A stretch of 64,000 nucleotides of DNA from Mauremys mutica (lineage: Eukaryota > Chordata > Testudines > Geoemydidae): NCBI RefSeq assembly GCF_020497125.1, contig NC_059072.1:73415697-73479696 (forward strand). The letters are read 5' to 3'. Below are positions 36,031 to 48,133 of this stretch, in pieces. The notes under the pieces were generated by a model. That model was given only the letters and a program-made list of their open reading frames with translations, made no database searches and had not been told where the DNA came from. A program made the translations under genes and the position numbers. How positions within the stretch are numbered: position 1 is the stretch's first letter; each line of letters starts with the position of its first letter.

Positions 36031-36496
36031 TGAGAACATAGGTGAGCTGCCACTACAAGTAACACCTTTGTACAAAGGTGCTGTTGAGAAATGAAGGGAA
36101 GCACTCTGTATTAGTAATGGCCTGGGCCCATGGCAAATCTCTGGAATCTCCTATGTGCAGAGGGGATGTCTATTTGGAAATAAGTCTCAAATTGAGAGCT
36201 ATGAACCAGATGCCCTTGTTTAGTGAGGAGATTACTGAAGCCCTCGCTAAACATCTACCATCTGAACCACAGATGAAAATGTTCAGTTGAGATCTAGTAT
36301 GGGCCTTTGGCCTCCTTCCCTTTTAGGGCTGAGGAAATATCTTGGGTAAAATACTCTTCTCCTATGTTGAAGAGGTATCAGTTCTATGGCTCCCACACAG
36401 AACAGGGAGTCTACTTCTTGTCTGAGCATCCACTAATGAGAGGGGTTCCTGAAGAGGGAAGCGAAGGGGAAGAGAGGGCAACTCTATCAGATAACC

Positions 36497-36742
36497 CAGT
36501 GGTGGGCAGCATATGGCCCATCAGGATAAGCTGATTGTGGGCTGCAAGACATTTTGCAGACGTCCCTGTGGTCCGCCGCCTCCCGCGGCTCCCATTGGCG
36601 GGAAACGGCAAATCGTGGCCACTGGGAGCTGCGGGGGGCCGTGCCTGTGGATGGTCAATGTCCGCAAAATGTCTCGTGGCCTGCAATCAGTTTACTCTGA
36701 TGGGCCGCAGGAAGCCCGCGGGCCACTGGCTGCCCACTACTG
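36497..36742. mobile_element. hAT-type MITE (246 bp) with 8-bp duplication
   Basis: The termini are CAGTGGTGGGCAGC and GGCTGCCCACTACTG, which pair as inverted repeats. Flanks AGATAACC (36489-36496) and ATATAACC (36743-36750) match at 7 of 8. The interior is GC-rich and internally palindromic (ACATTTTGCAGACG against TGTCCGCAAAATGT). It sits inside the DIRS-type element, so it is younger than that element. Confidence 0.85.
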
Positions 36743-37278
36743 ATATAACCAGTGGTGACTGTTTCCAGAACCCATCTATCTGATGTTATATGGTACTAAG
36801 CCTGGGAAAAATTAGCTAGGCAGCCAGCAAGCTGAACATATAACTGTGGCAGGTGGGGACTAAACTAAAGCTCTCAAAAGTCCTGTCAAAAGGTTTTCTT
36901 GGTGGGAGGCTGAGGTTGGAAGTAGAGTGAAGCGATGGCGTTGTTTACACTTTACTTCATCCTCTAGCATTTCTTAGGCAGTTCATATGCCCACCCTCTG
37001 ATTGTATTATGCTTGGGAGCTGGTTGTCACTTGTAGGGTTTAGACCTATGGTTGATACTCAGCGAGTGAAGGATTGCTCGACTCTTTGAGGGAATGTAAT
37101 GATTCCTTTTTTTGCCCTCAAAAGCAAGATCATGATAGATTGAATTTCTCTGGAAAATCTGGAGCCACACAGCCAGAATCATGAAGTTCCCATCAAGTGG
37201 GAGACTGTATCCACTGAGGCCTGGAGGCCCAAGATAGCTAGCAATTTATCTTCATTGATAATTGATTGGAAATGAAGT

Positions 37279-37587
37279 CTATCTTCTTGAATGAGTGTTG
37301 TTGGTGAACTCAGATAACTCATTGTAATTAATAAAATCATCTTTCAACATCAATGCTTGGTAGTTTGCTATGTGGAACTGCAAGCTCACTGAAGTGAAGT
37401 TCTTCCTCACAAAGAGGTCGAAATTTGTGGCCTCCTTATCAGTGGGTGCAGATCTCGGATGCTGTTGCTTGTTCCTTTTGGTTACAGCTTGCCTCAGAAT
37501 AGGGTGCAAGAATAAGTATGCTGTCCCCTTAGATGGCACAAAATATTTCTTCTTCTCTTTGGAGTGGGAGCACAATTGACTGGACAC
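37279..37587 (-). pseudogene. DIRS-type Gag remnant
   Basis: The open frame of about 100 codons contains KKKYFVPSKGTAYLFLHP, then DLFVRKNFTSVSLQFHIANY and QALMLKDDFINYNELSEF. These blocks correspond to the conserved part of gag-like proteins of vertebrate DIRS elements (KYFVP...G, DLxGRKxYS, LRIANYQALL). It is only a fragment of a protein normally several hundred residues long, and flanking frames are broken. Confidence 0.6.
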
Positions 37588-39609
37588 GCCAGTTCTAAGA
37601 TGGCCTCATTAACTGGCAGCATATGTAGCCCTTCATGCTGGAAAATGGACAGGCCTTCTGTCCTTCGGTGGCACTAGCAGTGCTGGCTTCAGACAGGCCA
37701 CATCCTTTGGTACCAACAATTCCTCTCTCAGTATCAGTATAGACTGAGTAGGAGACATCTTCTTCCTTCTTTCCCTCGCCAGTACCATATTCCTTGGCAG
37801 CTCATGATGCTCCTGTACTAGGGCACAGAATCTTGCCTGACTTAGAGAGCCTCCTCTCTGACATCCTCATTTCTGATAAGGACCTGGAGGGGAATTTCTC
37901 ACATTTCTTGAGAGAGTGGTTGCTCTTACCCTCCTCATGTCTGTTTCAAAGAGTCATTAGCAGAGTCTTTAGCCCTGTTCTGGTTATTCTCAGAGCTGGA
38001 TACTACCATGCTTGGAGAGGCACTTCTTAGTACCTCTACCTGAAGTACAGGAGGTCTGATGTGCCAGGATTGGAATCAGGCCTCATTGCATGGTCCATCA
38101 GGAATCTTCTAAGACTGAACTCACAGGATCAACAGGTTTGTCGAGGGAAGAACAGATAGATATTGCACTTGCAGGGAGTACGAGTTTTCTCTAGGCAACA
38201 GAGGAACATGCAGTGGTCATCGCTGACCACCCCTTCCCCCCCTCAATTTGGAGCATGTGGAGAAGAATGTAGGTGCAAACCAACAGACATTGCCAGGAAA
38301 ATCTTCCTGTCTGAGGCACAATGAAAGCATGCACACCTCAAGTGGAATACACGTAAGGACCATCACTCAAAGAAGAACAAACTTTCTGGATCCAGTCATG
38401 AAAGAGGAAACTGTATCCAACCTGAGATTCTGCAAGAAAGTTTGCATTCTCTCACAGGAGCAGCTGTGCAGTCTATACCCAGTGCCCCATATATATATAG
38501 TGGGAAACAGGACAAAGCTCCAAATTCTGCAGCAATTCTCTTGTTCCCCAAACTACCTTCAAACCACACAATTTTAGTTCACAGTTGAAAACACCTGTTA
38601 ATGTAAACTGTGCCTATTTTTGAGAATGCACTCCCTCCTTCTCCTGTTGTCCATAGCTCAGCTCCACTGTCTCAATAGCTGTGATATGGCCCACTGAGTC
38701 CTGCTCAGGACCTTTTTCCCTTCCACTATATGTGGAAATGCTTGTAATCAGCTTCAGCAGCTCATCTTCACAAGTCTTTGGACCTTAGCTGTGCAGTTAT
38801 CCAAGCAGCCCACCTGGAGATCTTGCTGCACCGCCTGCTGTATACTCTGCTTCCTGTCTGCAAATTGGATTCCCAAACTCCTACTCACTGGTCCCACAGA
38901 AAAAATGCAGGGAGAATGTACCATAATCCAATAACCTCCTCTTTGTGGGGAGAGCTAGAGACCACTGAAGACAAGTCACAGCAAGGCAGGAAGAGAAGAT
39001 AAAATGTCAGGTGCTTGGCTTCTGCAAAATGGTACATTTCACAGAGCTCAAGAGCTGAAGGAGCATGTTTTTCCATTAGTATGGGAAACAAAACTCTTTT
39101 CTTTGAGCTTGGAGTCTGCTTTCCCACAGCAAATTGTAATGCTCAATCAAAATTTTTATTTTAGCACCCTTTTCTGGGAAGAAAGCAGGGAGCTTTACTG
39201 CTTTTAATGCTCTAGAAATGGCATGACTCCAGAAAGAACTTCCCTATTGACTTAAATAACTATCACATTGTGAGAAGGTATATATTTTCAATACATACTC
39301 AAAAATAGGTGAAACCATTACAAATACTTTCACAATATCTAAAGGCAGAACACAAATTACAGAGGCTGTGCAGCCATCAGCCACAATATGTCCCATCTCT
39401 TTCAAAAGGATGAAAACAGTCTCTTCTCTCTCTAAAACAATTCTTTAACTTCTTTGCTGTAAAACTGGTACACAAGACAGGCTTCAGATTTTTCACTCAT
39501 CTTTTATCCATGTAGCCACTAGGTTCATTATAAATGCTTCCCAACCTTTCATGGGCCAGGATGGCAATTACCTTACCCCCTGAACTTACAATTACAGTCC
39601 TTTGTCATA

Positions 39610-39801
39610 GGAATTATTACTAGGGTAGCTATATATTCAAAAAACAGCCTATTTTCTTCCAGGTCTAATGCTGGATCAGACAGTACCCGCAATATAGCAG
39701 AACTAATGGAATTTGCCTTAACCCAAAAAGACAAGCGACAGACACAGTGGCCTTTTTATGGCAAGAACCGCATGGTGGCCAACACTTGGAAATCTACATG
39801 A
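39610..39801 (+). pseudogene. Unidentified coding-like segment ending in a stop
   Basis: A plus-strand frame is open to a TGA at 39799. After a strong splice-acceptor-like stretch (CTATTTTCTTCCAG, ending at 39661) it reads SNAGSDSTRNIAELMEFALT followed by QKDKRQTQWPFYGKNRMVAN and TWKST. The composition looks proteinaceous and codon use is balanced. No ATG or partner exon was found. It is antisense to PPP1R12A and only 0.7 kb from exon 2. It may be a processed pseudogene tail, a fossil exon or chance. Confidence 0.33.
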
Positions 39802-40518
39802 AGAGGGGTCAGAATAATATATACCTATCAAAGTAAGTTTATTGCAAACAGATTGTTCCTTCCAGTGGAGACAATGATTTCATAGATAACTAAATTTCTC
39901 CAGTTGCTTTCATGTCATATTCAGAAGCACTCAGCAGCCTTTTTGAAGAAAAAGACGCCTCTTCCTGGACTCTGTGGGTGTCTGACTAATTATGTCGATA
40001 ACTGACCCTTAACGCTGACCCTAACAGTCTGTTCTAATTTACACCACCAGAAGAACCAGGAGAGGAAGTTACACAATCACACGACTGAAAAATTGAAGCA
40101 TCAAAATTGCAAATACAACCAAGAATGGGACCTATTATGAACTGGTACTAACCTTGGACATGGCTTCAACCTGCTTATAGGATAAAAATAAAAAAAATAT
40201 TAAGTCCCAACTGTACTACAGGGAAAAGAGCTTTGAAACTGTCACTTGACTGTTGAGATTTATGTGGATGGGCCCTATGAAAACTGGCTGGATAAAGAGC
40301 CTAAAAAGGAAAATAAGCTACTTTAAGATGTCCAGTAGGTATGTATGTACGTAAAAGAATAGACAGCTAAAAAGTATAATATACAAAATGTCTCAGATAG
40401 CTCCATAACTTAAAGTTAAAAACACTTGTTTATGAATGCCATCTGCTCCTGACAGTCTATCAGCAAAACAATAATATATATACACAAATGTTTTTAATAT
40501 AGGAGAAAGAGTCCTTAC

Positions 40519-40649
40519 TCTGCTATATCAAGATATCCACAGGATGAAGCCGCATGTAGAGGTATCCAACCTTCGTTATCTGGTTGATTAATGTTTGCTC
40601 CATTTTCCACCAGAAATTTCACCATATCTACGTTATCATCTATGCAAGC
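40519..40649 (-). CDS. PPP1R12A: PPP1R12A (MYPT1) coding exon 2
   Basis: Internal exon of the myosin phosphatase targeting subunit, which holds the PP1 catalytic subunit (PP1c-delta) on myosin and shapes its substrate choice. On the minus strand the 131-nt exon follows a polypyrimidine tract ending in TTCTAG and is followed by the donor GTAAGG. It begins in phase 0 with codons for ACIDDNVDMVKFLVENG and reads on through GWIPLHAAASCGYLDIA, ending two bases into a Glu codon. This corresponds to about residues 80-123 of the vertebrate protein, the end of ankyrin repeat 2 and most of repeat 3 (the TPLH-like signature appears as IPLHAAA). The paralogue PPP1R12B differs at several of these positions, so I prefer PPP1R12A. 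There are no stops or frameshifts. The KVKF-type PP1-binding motif belongs to exon 1, outside the window. Identification rests on remembered family sequence. Confidence 0.96.
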
Positions 40650-41777
40650 CTAGAAGGAAAGAAACATTAAAAAATTCACATTAAAGTCTTGCTTCAAATT
40701 AATTTTTTTCTAGGAAAAACCTTCAGAAAAAAGAACACTGAAGTTTTAGTTCTTTATCATCAAAAAGAAAATTCCCAAACAAATAACCAAACAAAACAAA
40801 CAGGAAAAACTGCACAACAAAGCTAAAATATCTATCAAGTCCTCAAATAGATTTGTTCTATCTAAGGCCTATTTTTTTTTCCCCTCAATAAGTCCCTACT
40901 TGAATCACGGGATGATCTTCAAATAATTGCGGCAAAGTTGCACACAAGACATGGAAAATCAAGGAAAAGCAATATTGTAACAGACCGTTATTAACAGCAG
41001 TAATTTGAAAAAGCCGGACTAGACTTATTTGTTTAAGAAAAATTTGCTGGAACAATATATACACTCTGCTATGAGGCTACCCTCTACATTATGCAGTCTA
41101 ATTTAAAAAAAACAAAAAACAACCAGATACTTTGCTACAGCTATATTACAGTCACTAAAAAAAGTGACTGGTACAATATAAAATTCAGAAGACTAAAAGT
41201 CTTAACCAACTAATGTAGAAATCAAGTCCAGTCACATTTGTCTTTTACATTTTTACAAGCACTGAATATTAGTGCAGTACAGAACTAATTGTATACTCAA
41301 AACGTATGCAAAATTTTGGACTTTGGCAAGTAAGCTAATTAAAATCAAAATGGAGGCCTAATATTGAGGGATCCGCAACATTGCAAATTAAGTAGGGCCT
41401 TTCCTATAAAGCTTTGTTTACAACTATAACTATGCTGGGGAACCTGTTACAACATGGCTCCATTTAATATTGCATACGGAACCCAATCTGTTACCCAAGC
41501 TATGCTACATACTCAAGTAAGTTAACTCGTGTTGGTACTTCAGCGCTGTTTAGAAAACCAGTTAAGGTTCTATCTATATCATAAAATGATATTGTTTTAA
41601 CTGGGACGGAGGACTACAGTTTTAACAACTGGTGCCCCACTATGGTTTTGGTTTTTAGCTATAGTGCAGATTAGGCATAAAAGTACAGAATGAGAAGTAA
41701 AATTGCATTTCTACAACTTCACAGAGTTTCCACTGCAAATGACATTCCATGCTACATTTTTATTCTTTGAACTACTA

Positions 41778-42494
41778 CGGGGTGGGCAAACTTTTTGGCC
41801 CGCAGGCCACATCTGTATATAGAACTTGCATGTCGGGCCATAAATGCTCATGAAATTGGGGTTGGGGTGCGGGGGGGATGAAGGGTCTGGCTGGGGGTGT
41901 GGACTCCAGGGGAGGGCCAGAAATGAGTAATTCAGGGTGTGGGGGGAGGGTTCCGGCTGGGGCTGCGGATGAGGGCTTTGGTGTGTAGGAAGGTGCTCCT
42001 GGCTGGGACCGAGGGGTTTGGAGGGTGGGAGAGGGATCAGGGCTGGGGCAGGGGGTTGGGGCGGGGGGGCTCAGGGGTGCAGGCTCTGGGCAGCATTTAC
42101 CTCAAGCTGCTCCGGAAGCAGCGACATGTCCATCCGCTGGCTCCTACACGGAAGTGCAGCCAGGCGGCTCTGCTGCATGCTGCTCCATCTGCAGGAGTCA
42201 CGTCCTGCAGATCCCATTGGCCATGGTACCCAACCAATGGGAGCTGCAGGGGCGGCGCTTGGGGCTGGGGTAGCATACGGAGCGGAGCCCCCTGGCTGCC
42301 TCTACGTGTAGGAGCCGAAGGGGGGACATGCCACTGCTTCCAGGAGCCACGCAGAGCGGCCACCGACCCTGTTCCCTGGCTGGAGCATCAAAACAGGGCA
42401 AGCCCCAGACCCCGCTTCCCAGCGGGAGCTCAAGGGCCGGATTAAAACGGCCAGTGGACCGAATATGGCCTGCGGGACAGTTTGCCCACCCCTG
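41778..42494. mobile_element. hAT-type non-autonomous element (717 bp)
   Basis: The left end CGGGGTGGGCAAACTTTTTG and the right end CAGTTTGCCCACCCCTG are inverted. Flanks AACTACTA (41770-41777) and AGCTACTG (42495-42502) agree at 6 of 8. The interior is rich in GGGG and CpG and produces several long but meaningless ORFs on both strands. No transposase is recognisable. Confidence 0.8.
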
Positions 42495-43373
42495 AGCTAC
42501 TGTATACCTTTTGGCTGTCTATGAATTTGTGCCTTTAAAAGACACGTATGAGTATCAATTTCAGTGTATTGCAAGAGATATCCACATGTTGTTTTCTAGG
42601 GACACAGCCCTGTGTATTCTGCCTGTTATATAGCTGCATAAATTATCACATATTCACCTTTGTTGGTCCTGCATAAATATACAAGAACAGACATTTTCTA
42701 GTTCCTCAACTTGACCACCTGCTGTTCTGCTTTCCTCCTCCATGTTAGAGTATTTTTCCTCAGAAGGGGGTATTCAATAGGTTTCCCTGCCAACTTCCAT
42801 ACTGCTGCCCTTAAAAGGGCAGAGCAGAATGCAGAGAGAAGGCCCTTTTTGATTTAGGACAGCAAGGACTCAAGCAGACACACGCACAGGACCTTTCCTC
42901 AGAGTTTAATCTACTAAACTATGCCACAATATGCCTCCCCCCAACTCCAACAAGCCAAGCGATTGGAAGAAACACCTCTATTGAAGAGGTCCTAAACCCC
43001 TCAGAAGTATTATTCTTCAGATACAACACAAATAAAGTGACCATTTGTAATATACTTTCACTTTGATATAATTTTCTACAAATTTGTCATACTACTACTG
43101 AAAGTTAATGATTTAATATTACTCCAAAAATCCCTTCTACCTTCTTTGTACAGGGCAGATCATATTATCATTCAAAGAAAAGGAAATTAAATGTAGTAAG
43201 TTGTTAATGTAACTATGTTAATATTTCACTGAAGAATAAAAATAAAAGTTGAGTATAAACAGTAAAGTTAACCTGGCTACAATGCATATATGCGATATTT
43301 TCTATTCCTGTTTTTCTGGTTAAAAATTCATAGACTAATGCCAATCACCAAGTACAAGGAGTATACTGTATAG

Positions 43374-43555
43374 CAGGAGTAGTCAACATGTGGACCGGAG
43401 GCCAAATCCGGATCACCAGATGCTTTTGAATTGACACCAAAATCTTTTTATTTACTTATTTTTATTATTATTATTATTATTTTCTCTGGAGTCTGGAACT
43501 TGACTAGACCTTCCCCAAGAAATTTGGGCCTTGACAAAAAAACTGACTACGCCAG
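43374..43555. mobile_element. hAT-type MITE (182 bp)
   Basis: CAGGAGTAGTCAAC at the left and CTGACTACGCCAG at the right form the inverted ends. CTGTATAG (43366-43373) and CTGTACGG (43556-43563) are probable 8-bp target copies with two differences. A (TTA)n microsatellite sits inside at about 43462-43482. Confidence 0.7.
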
Positions 43556-45772
43556 CTGTACGGTGTACAGGATAAATAACGTGGTTAAATTAATGTTAGT
43601 TTTGGAACTTAATCTTTGCATTTCCTGACTGGTTTTAACTATGCAGCTTTCAATGTTGCTAATTGGGTATTGCACTTAATAGATGTGGCAACCTCTCTTT
43701 CAAAAGCATTATCAGGAAGAAGAAGAAAAAAGGGGGATATTTAAAGTGTTTTCATTCTGCATCGCAAAATAAACAGCCCTTTTGTTTGTGGCACTAGTTG
43801 TCCACAGAACAATCCTCTTGTACATTTTAAAGTATACATAAGAGGAAACTGCCAACACATAACCCATAAAAATATTGTTGCTAAGAGAATCAAAAGCTTA
43901 CACATGCAGCACATTTAAAGACATATGACTAACTGGCTTAAAATATTTGACCAAATTTGGTCAGTTTATTGTGCCATATATGGCAAGAATCAGGATAGCT
44001 TAAATATACTTTGAAAGTCTTATCAGAGATTGTTTTTCTTAGCTTCGCAGGAATGTGTAACCAGCATGATTATCTATAATAAGAGACTGGATGAAGACAC
44101 TTGTCATTTACTATCCAGGTGCAGATGGGTTTAAGATGATTTTACTGCTTATTATGGTTCTTAACTGATTCAAGAAACTGGTTCTTCAAAACACAAACAA
44201 ACAACTGGTTAAGTCTGAAGAAACTGAGCAACTGTTAAAACAAAGATGTGCTGATTTTGTTACTTATTTTAAAGGACAAGCTGAATAGACCAAGAAACTG
44301 AAGGCTGTAAGAGTTCCAATAGTTGTACACTTGAGTACTTTACAGATTTCAGCCTTTTTTTTGGTGGGGTGGGGGTATTTTCAAAGACAAGACGTGTTCT
44401 TTATAGGAGCTCCTTTGTACAATGAATACTAAAAGCAGGATTAGAAGTGTGCTATAGTTACTGTAAGTCTACAGGAAAAGAAAAAGCACCGGCAGTTGAT
44501 CAGGCAAGACAACTTGAGATTTTTTTTTTAAAACTTATAATTTTAAAGGCTTTATAGAAATGCTCACTGCACACAGATGGTAAGAAACTACATGGACATG
44601 TAAATGTAAATAATGTGTTTACATGTTCATGTCAAATCTGAACATGCTAGACTGAGTTTCATCAAAGAAAACTGGAAACAGTTTGTATAGGTTTTTCCTT
44701 AAACTTAAAAAAAATGGATTTATTGATTTCAGCAGCACCTCAGGTGATTTGGTTGAGTATTCTCTATACTGTTTCTGCCACTTTCAATAGAAAACAAAAC
44801 TTGGTTATTAGCAAGGGCTTACAAATTTAGTAAAATTAATTTTTTATCTTTTCCTCTTTTTTATTTCTCCTTCCTCTATCGTAGGGCCTCTTATCACAAC
44901 AATCACTTTTAAAAGTGATTGTTATCACTGAATGTCAGCATTGCTTCTACTGTTAGCCACCAAAGTTTTAGTCCAAAAAGGAAAGCTTTGCATAGTTGTA
45001 AGCTGAACTGAAAGACGCAGCTTCAGAACAGATTGTTCTTCTCAGCCTTAACATGCAATAGCCTGAAAGTTTTAATAAAGGAAAGAAACATACGTAACAT
45101 ATTATAGGATGCACAGTAGAAAATACCATGCACCATTACTACAGTGCAAAATAAATATGCCAGGCAGAAGCAAACCAGAGCAAAATCAGGTAATACAAAA
45201 TCTGGTTACATTTTCTGGTAATGGACATAAGGACAGAATCCTGAAGAGCAATAAAGGGGAATGTATTTAAGACAGAAAAAAAGTTGTGTTCCACTCCCAC
45301 CATTAATCTTAACTCTAGGACTGATGAGTTCAACACATAGCACCAGCAATCCTGTTCCCATGTAAATTCCAAGACAGACCTGTGTTTTGGAAAATAACGG
45401 TCTACACTAAAGAGTGAAGAAATGTTTACAAAATTTCAAACAGTACCCAAGTGAATGTGGTCCAGTCTGCACACAGTCCTGCTAGTCATGTTAGATTCAG
45501 GATTCTTAAAGTTATTCAAAATAGCTTCATACTCCAGTAACACAGGCACGTGTAAGATAACTGCCTCTTGTAAAAGGAGACCAGGGCATTTGGGAAGAAC
45601 TGACTGAAGACTATGATGAAGAATAACTAACCTATTTCTAGGTAAAGTAGTTCTCTCTCTCAGGTGTTTATAAAGGTCACTATCCCCGAAGTACTTAAGC
45701 TCTCTGGGGGGAATTCTGTTCATAAGCACCCCTAAAAATACAAAAACTCAAAACAGTTAAGCCAGTTCTCAA

Positions 45773-46002
45773 CCAGGGGTACGCACACTCCTGAGGGGAC
45801 ACAGAGGTCTTCCCAGGGGGTACATCAACTTATTTAAATATTTAATTTAACTATCTGAGTTAAAACAATTAATAAAAACAAACCTAATTTTAAAAAACTT
45901 GAATGTTTAACTAAAATCAAAAATTCATATATTTGTTTTGTTAAAATATTATACGTTTGCTGTTGAAGAAAAAAATCCAGAATACATGATGTTGTTTTAG
46001 TT
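45773..46002. mobile_element. hAT-type element, left end, interrupted
   Basis: CAGTTCTCAACCAGGGGTAC and CACAGAGGTCTTCCCAGGGG match the left end of the family present at 22271-22675. After about 90 bp the similarity fades into AT-rich sequence, and another hAT element begins at 46003. No right terminus of this copy was found beyond 47060. Confidence 0.6.
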
Positions 46003-47052
46003 CAGGGGTTGGCAACCTGCGGCACATGTGTCAAAGATGGCACGTGAGCCGATTTTTAATGGCATGCTGCTACCTGCCGGGGTCCTGGCCCCACTCAGCC
46101 CCTCTGCCCACTGCTGTCTCCTGTGGAGGCAGAAGCTTGGTCCCGCCAGCAGCCAAGCTCCCACCTCCCCCGCTTCTTCCCCCAGCATGGTGCTTTCCTG
46201 CCCCTCCTCCTCTCCTTCCCTGTGCCGATCAGCTGATCGCTCTTGCGAGGGGGAGGAGGAGCGGAGCCGCAGCATGCTTGCTGCTCTGGGGAAGAGGCAG
46301 AGAAGAGGTGGGGACAGATAGGGCCCTGGGGAAAGGGGGGAAATCAGGGCATATCCCCTCCAGCCCCCTGCCATGAGCTGCTCAGGGCAGGGTGCTGGGA
46401 GCACCTCCATGAACCGAGCACCCCAGTGCTCTGCCCCGATCCCTGAACACCCCCCCACATCCAGCCCTCTCCCCGACCCCTGCACTCCCCACACACACAC
46501 CCAGCCCTCTGCCCTGACCCCTACACCCCCCCCAACCCCACCCCTGACTTCTGCACCCCCACACATACCCAGCCATCCCACACCCTGACTCTTGCAGCCC
46601 CCCCATATCCCCACCCTGAGCACCAAACAGGAGCTCCTGCACACACAAACCCACATTCCCAGCTGCACCCCCTGGTCTGGGGTCCCGGCCGCCGGCCCCG
46701 CTCAGCCTGCTGCCAGTCTGGGGTCCCAACTGCCGGCCCCTTACCAGCCAGGGTCCTGCAGTCCCCGCTCAGCCCACTGCCAAACTAGGTGAACGGAACC
46801 CCAGGCTGGCAGCGGGCTGAGTGGGCCAGTGGCATAAGATCAGCATTTTAATTTAATTTTAAATTAAGCTTCTTAAACATTTTGAAAACCTTGTTTACTT
46901 TACATACAACAATAGTTTAGTTATATAATATAGACTTATAGAGAGAGACCTTCTAAAAAATGTTAAAATGTATTACCGGCACACGAAACCTTAAGTTAAA
47001 AGTGAATAAGTGAAGACTCAGTACACCACTTCTGAAAGGTTGCCAACCCCTG
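46003..47052. mobile_element. hAT-type non-autonomous element (1050 bp) with perfect 8-bp duplication
   Basis: Ends CAGGGGTTGGCAACCTG and AGGTTGCCAACCCCTG are inverted repeats, and TTTTAGTT flanks both sides exactly (45995-46002 and 47053-47060). The inside has a G/C-skewed, cytosine-rich middle (46100-46800) and an AT-rich right part. The 223-codon minus-strand ORF and the overlapping plus-strand ORFs in the GC-rich part look like composition effects: low complexity, proline/serine or glycine rich, with no hAT transposase motif. Confidence 0.9.
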
Positions 47053-47424
47053 TTTTAGTTAAATAAAACAAGTTAAATACCTTGTCTGGTGATGTTCTCC
47101 TCCTAATACAGCATGGCAAGAAAATCTGCCAAATATTAATGATTAACCTGTTGAATTGGAGATAGCTCACCTCCCTATGACTTCATAAATATACTTCAAT
47201 TACCTTTGGTAAATGAAATAACCAAACAATCATGCATTCTCTGATATAGCTGTGAAACTAATCTGAAAAGTTTTCAAAATAAATTACTTTAAAAATGTAT
47301 AGTGTGTACCTTCTAAAAACGAAACCTCTCTCTGAGTTGTGAAGATGATGCATTAAGGTTATAACAACCAACAAGAATGCACTTTTATGTAGAAAACCAT
47401 GGTTAAATCGAGTCTTCTTGACTA

Positions 47425-47486
47425 GTGACTTAAATCAATTTAAATTATAATTTAAAATCAATTTGATTTAAATCAAATCCACCCTG
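47425..47486. mobile_element. Terminal fragment of an AT-rich DNA element
   Basis: ATTTGATTTAAATCAAATCC followed by ACCCTG is the right end of the same family whose left end opens the element at 60633 (CAGGATGGATTGG...). Only the terminus is recognisable here. Confidence 0.6.
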
Positions 47487-48133
47487 CTGTCAAGTTCTAA
47501 CTAGAGGGTTACGTACTTCATTGCTTATGTGAGCTGAGCTAGCATATGGTAGGAGGGGCAGGAACACAGTCTACCCCTGAACCTATCGCAATTGTATAGG
47601 ATATTAACAATGCCACTAAAGCTAAATTGTAAGTCATCCAAGTTGCTCCCTAACCCCTTTGTTGCTTTAGCAGTTTCACATCAATAACCACTTCCCCATG
47701 ACAGTGCCCACTGTGTGCCACAGGCTGAGGAGCCTGAGTAGTAGTAGCATTGTGACATGAAAGGTAATTGAGCCAAATCCTCCAAGTAACCTTAAACATT
47801 GCTCATCTCTCCTCAGGGCAGCGTCCATTTGGAGCTGCAAGCAGAGGACTGCCTACAGCACTATATCAGTGCTGTTTAGATTAACAAAAATAGTTTTGAC
47901 TGGGCAAAGGTAAATCTTGCCTGAATCAAGCACCTCTCACTCTGTCAAACCACCTCAGTCCTGAACTGCAGTTTCATTTGCTGACTTATTTCAATCAACT
48001 GAATTGAAGTATACAAATTAACTGCAGAGAGAGTGAGTGATGACTGACTGAGTTATCTACAGTGTCAAAATGCTTCTCTACCTGAAGCACCACACACAGT
48101 TTACTTTGCATCATAAATATCTATGCCTTAAAC

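Larger units (their letters stand above)
33501..38378 (-). mobile_element. Decayed DIRS-type retroelement
   Basis: At the left, 33501-33560 is inverted relative to about 33769-33818 (GTAACTGGAGTTCTT against AAGAACTCCAGTTAC). At the right, the edge CATCACTCAAAGAAGAAC closes the element after ACCTCAAGTGGAATACACG; the second DIRS-type copy ends in a similar sequence near 51690. On the minus strand, in order, come a gag remnant (37279-37587), a degraded catalytic FLDD box (about 36010-36027) and RNase H-like pieces (35525-35983). Terminal inverted repeats and the protein types fit a DIRS-like tyrosine-recombinase retroelement. I could not recognise the recombinase itself. A hAT MITE (36497-36742) and another repeat (34209-34700) have landed inside. 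Confidence 0.65.
6271..40518 (-). other. PPP1R12A: PPP1R12A intron 2 (complete, about 34.2 kb)
   Basis: The intron is bounded by the GTAAGG donor of exon 2 and the TTTTACAG acceptor of exon 3. About half of it is recognisable repeat, listed separately. I see nothing identifiable in these longer stretches: 7550-7910, 8143-9640, 11270-14320, 14756-17220, 17802-18805, 20560-20936, 21175-22262, 22684-23230, 23331-24640, 25010-25590, 30307-30950, 31256-33500, 38379-39600 and 39802-40518. None contains a long ORF with recognisable motifs. Confidence 0.9.

Noticed and set aside
41939..42445. 168-codon plus-strand ORF
   Set aside because: It sits inside another GC-rich hAT-type element. Several overlapping frames on both strands are equally open, which is a base-composition effect.
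45997..46668. 223-codon minus-strand ORF, with overlapping plus-strand ORFs
   Set aside because: It lies wholly inside a hAT-type element with GC-rich low-complexity sequence. The product is Gly/Ser rich without motifs, and the opposite strand is equally open.
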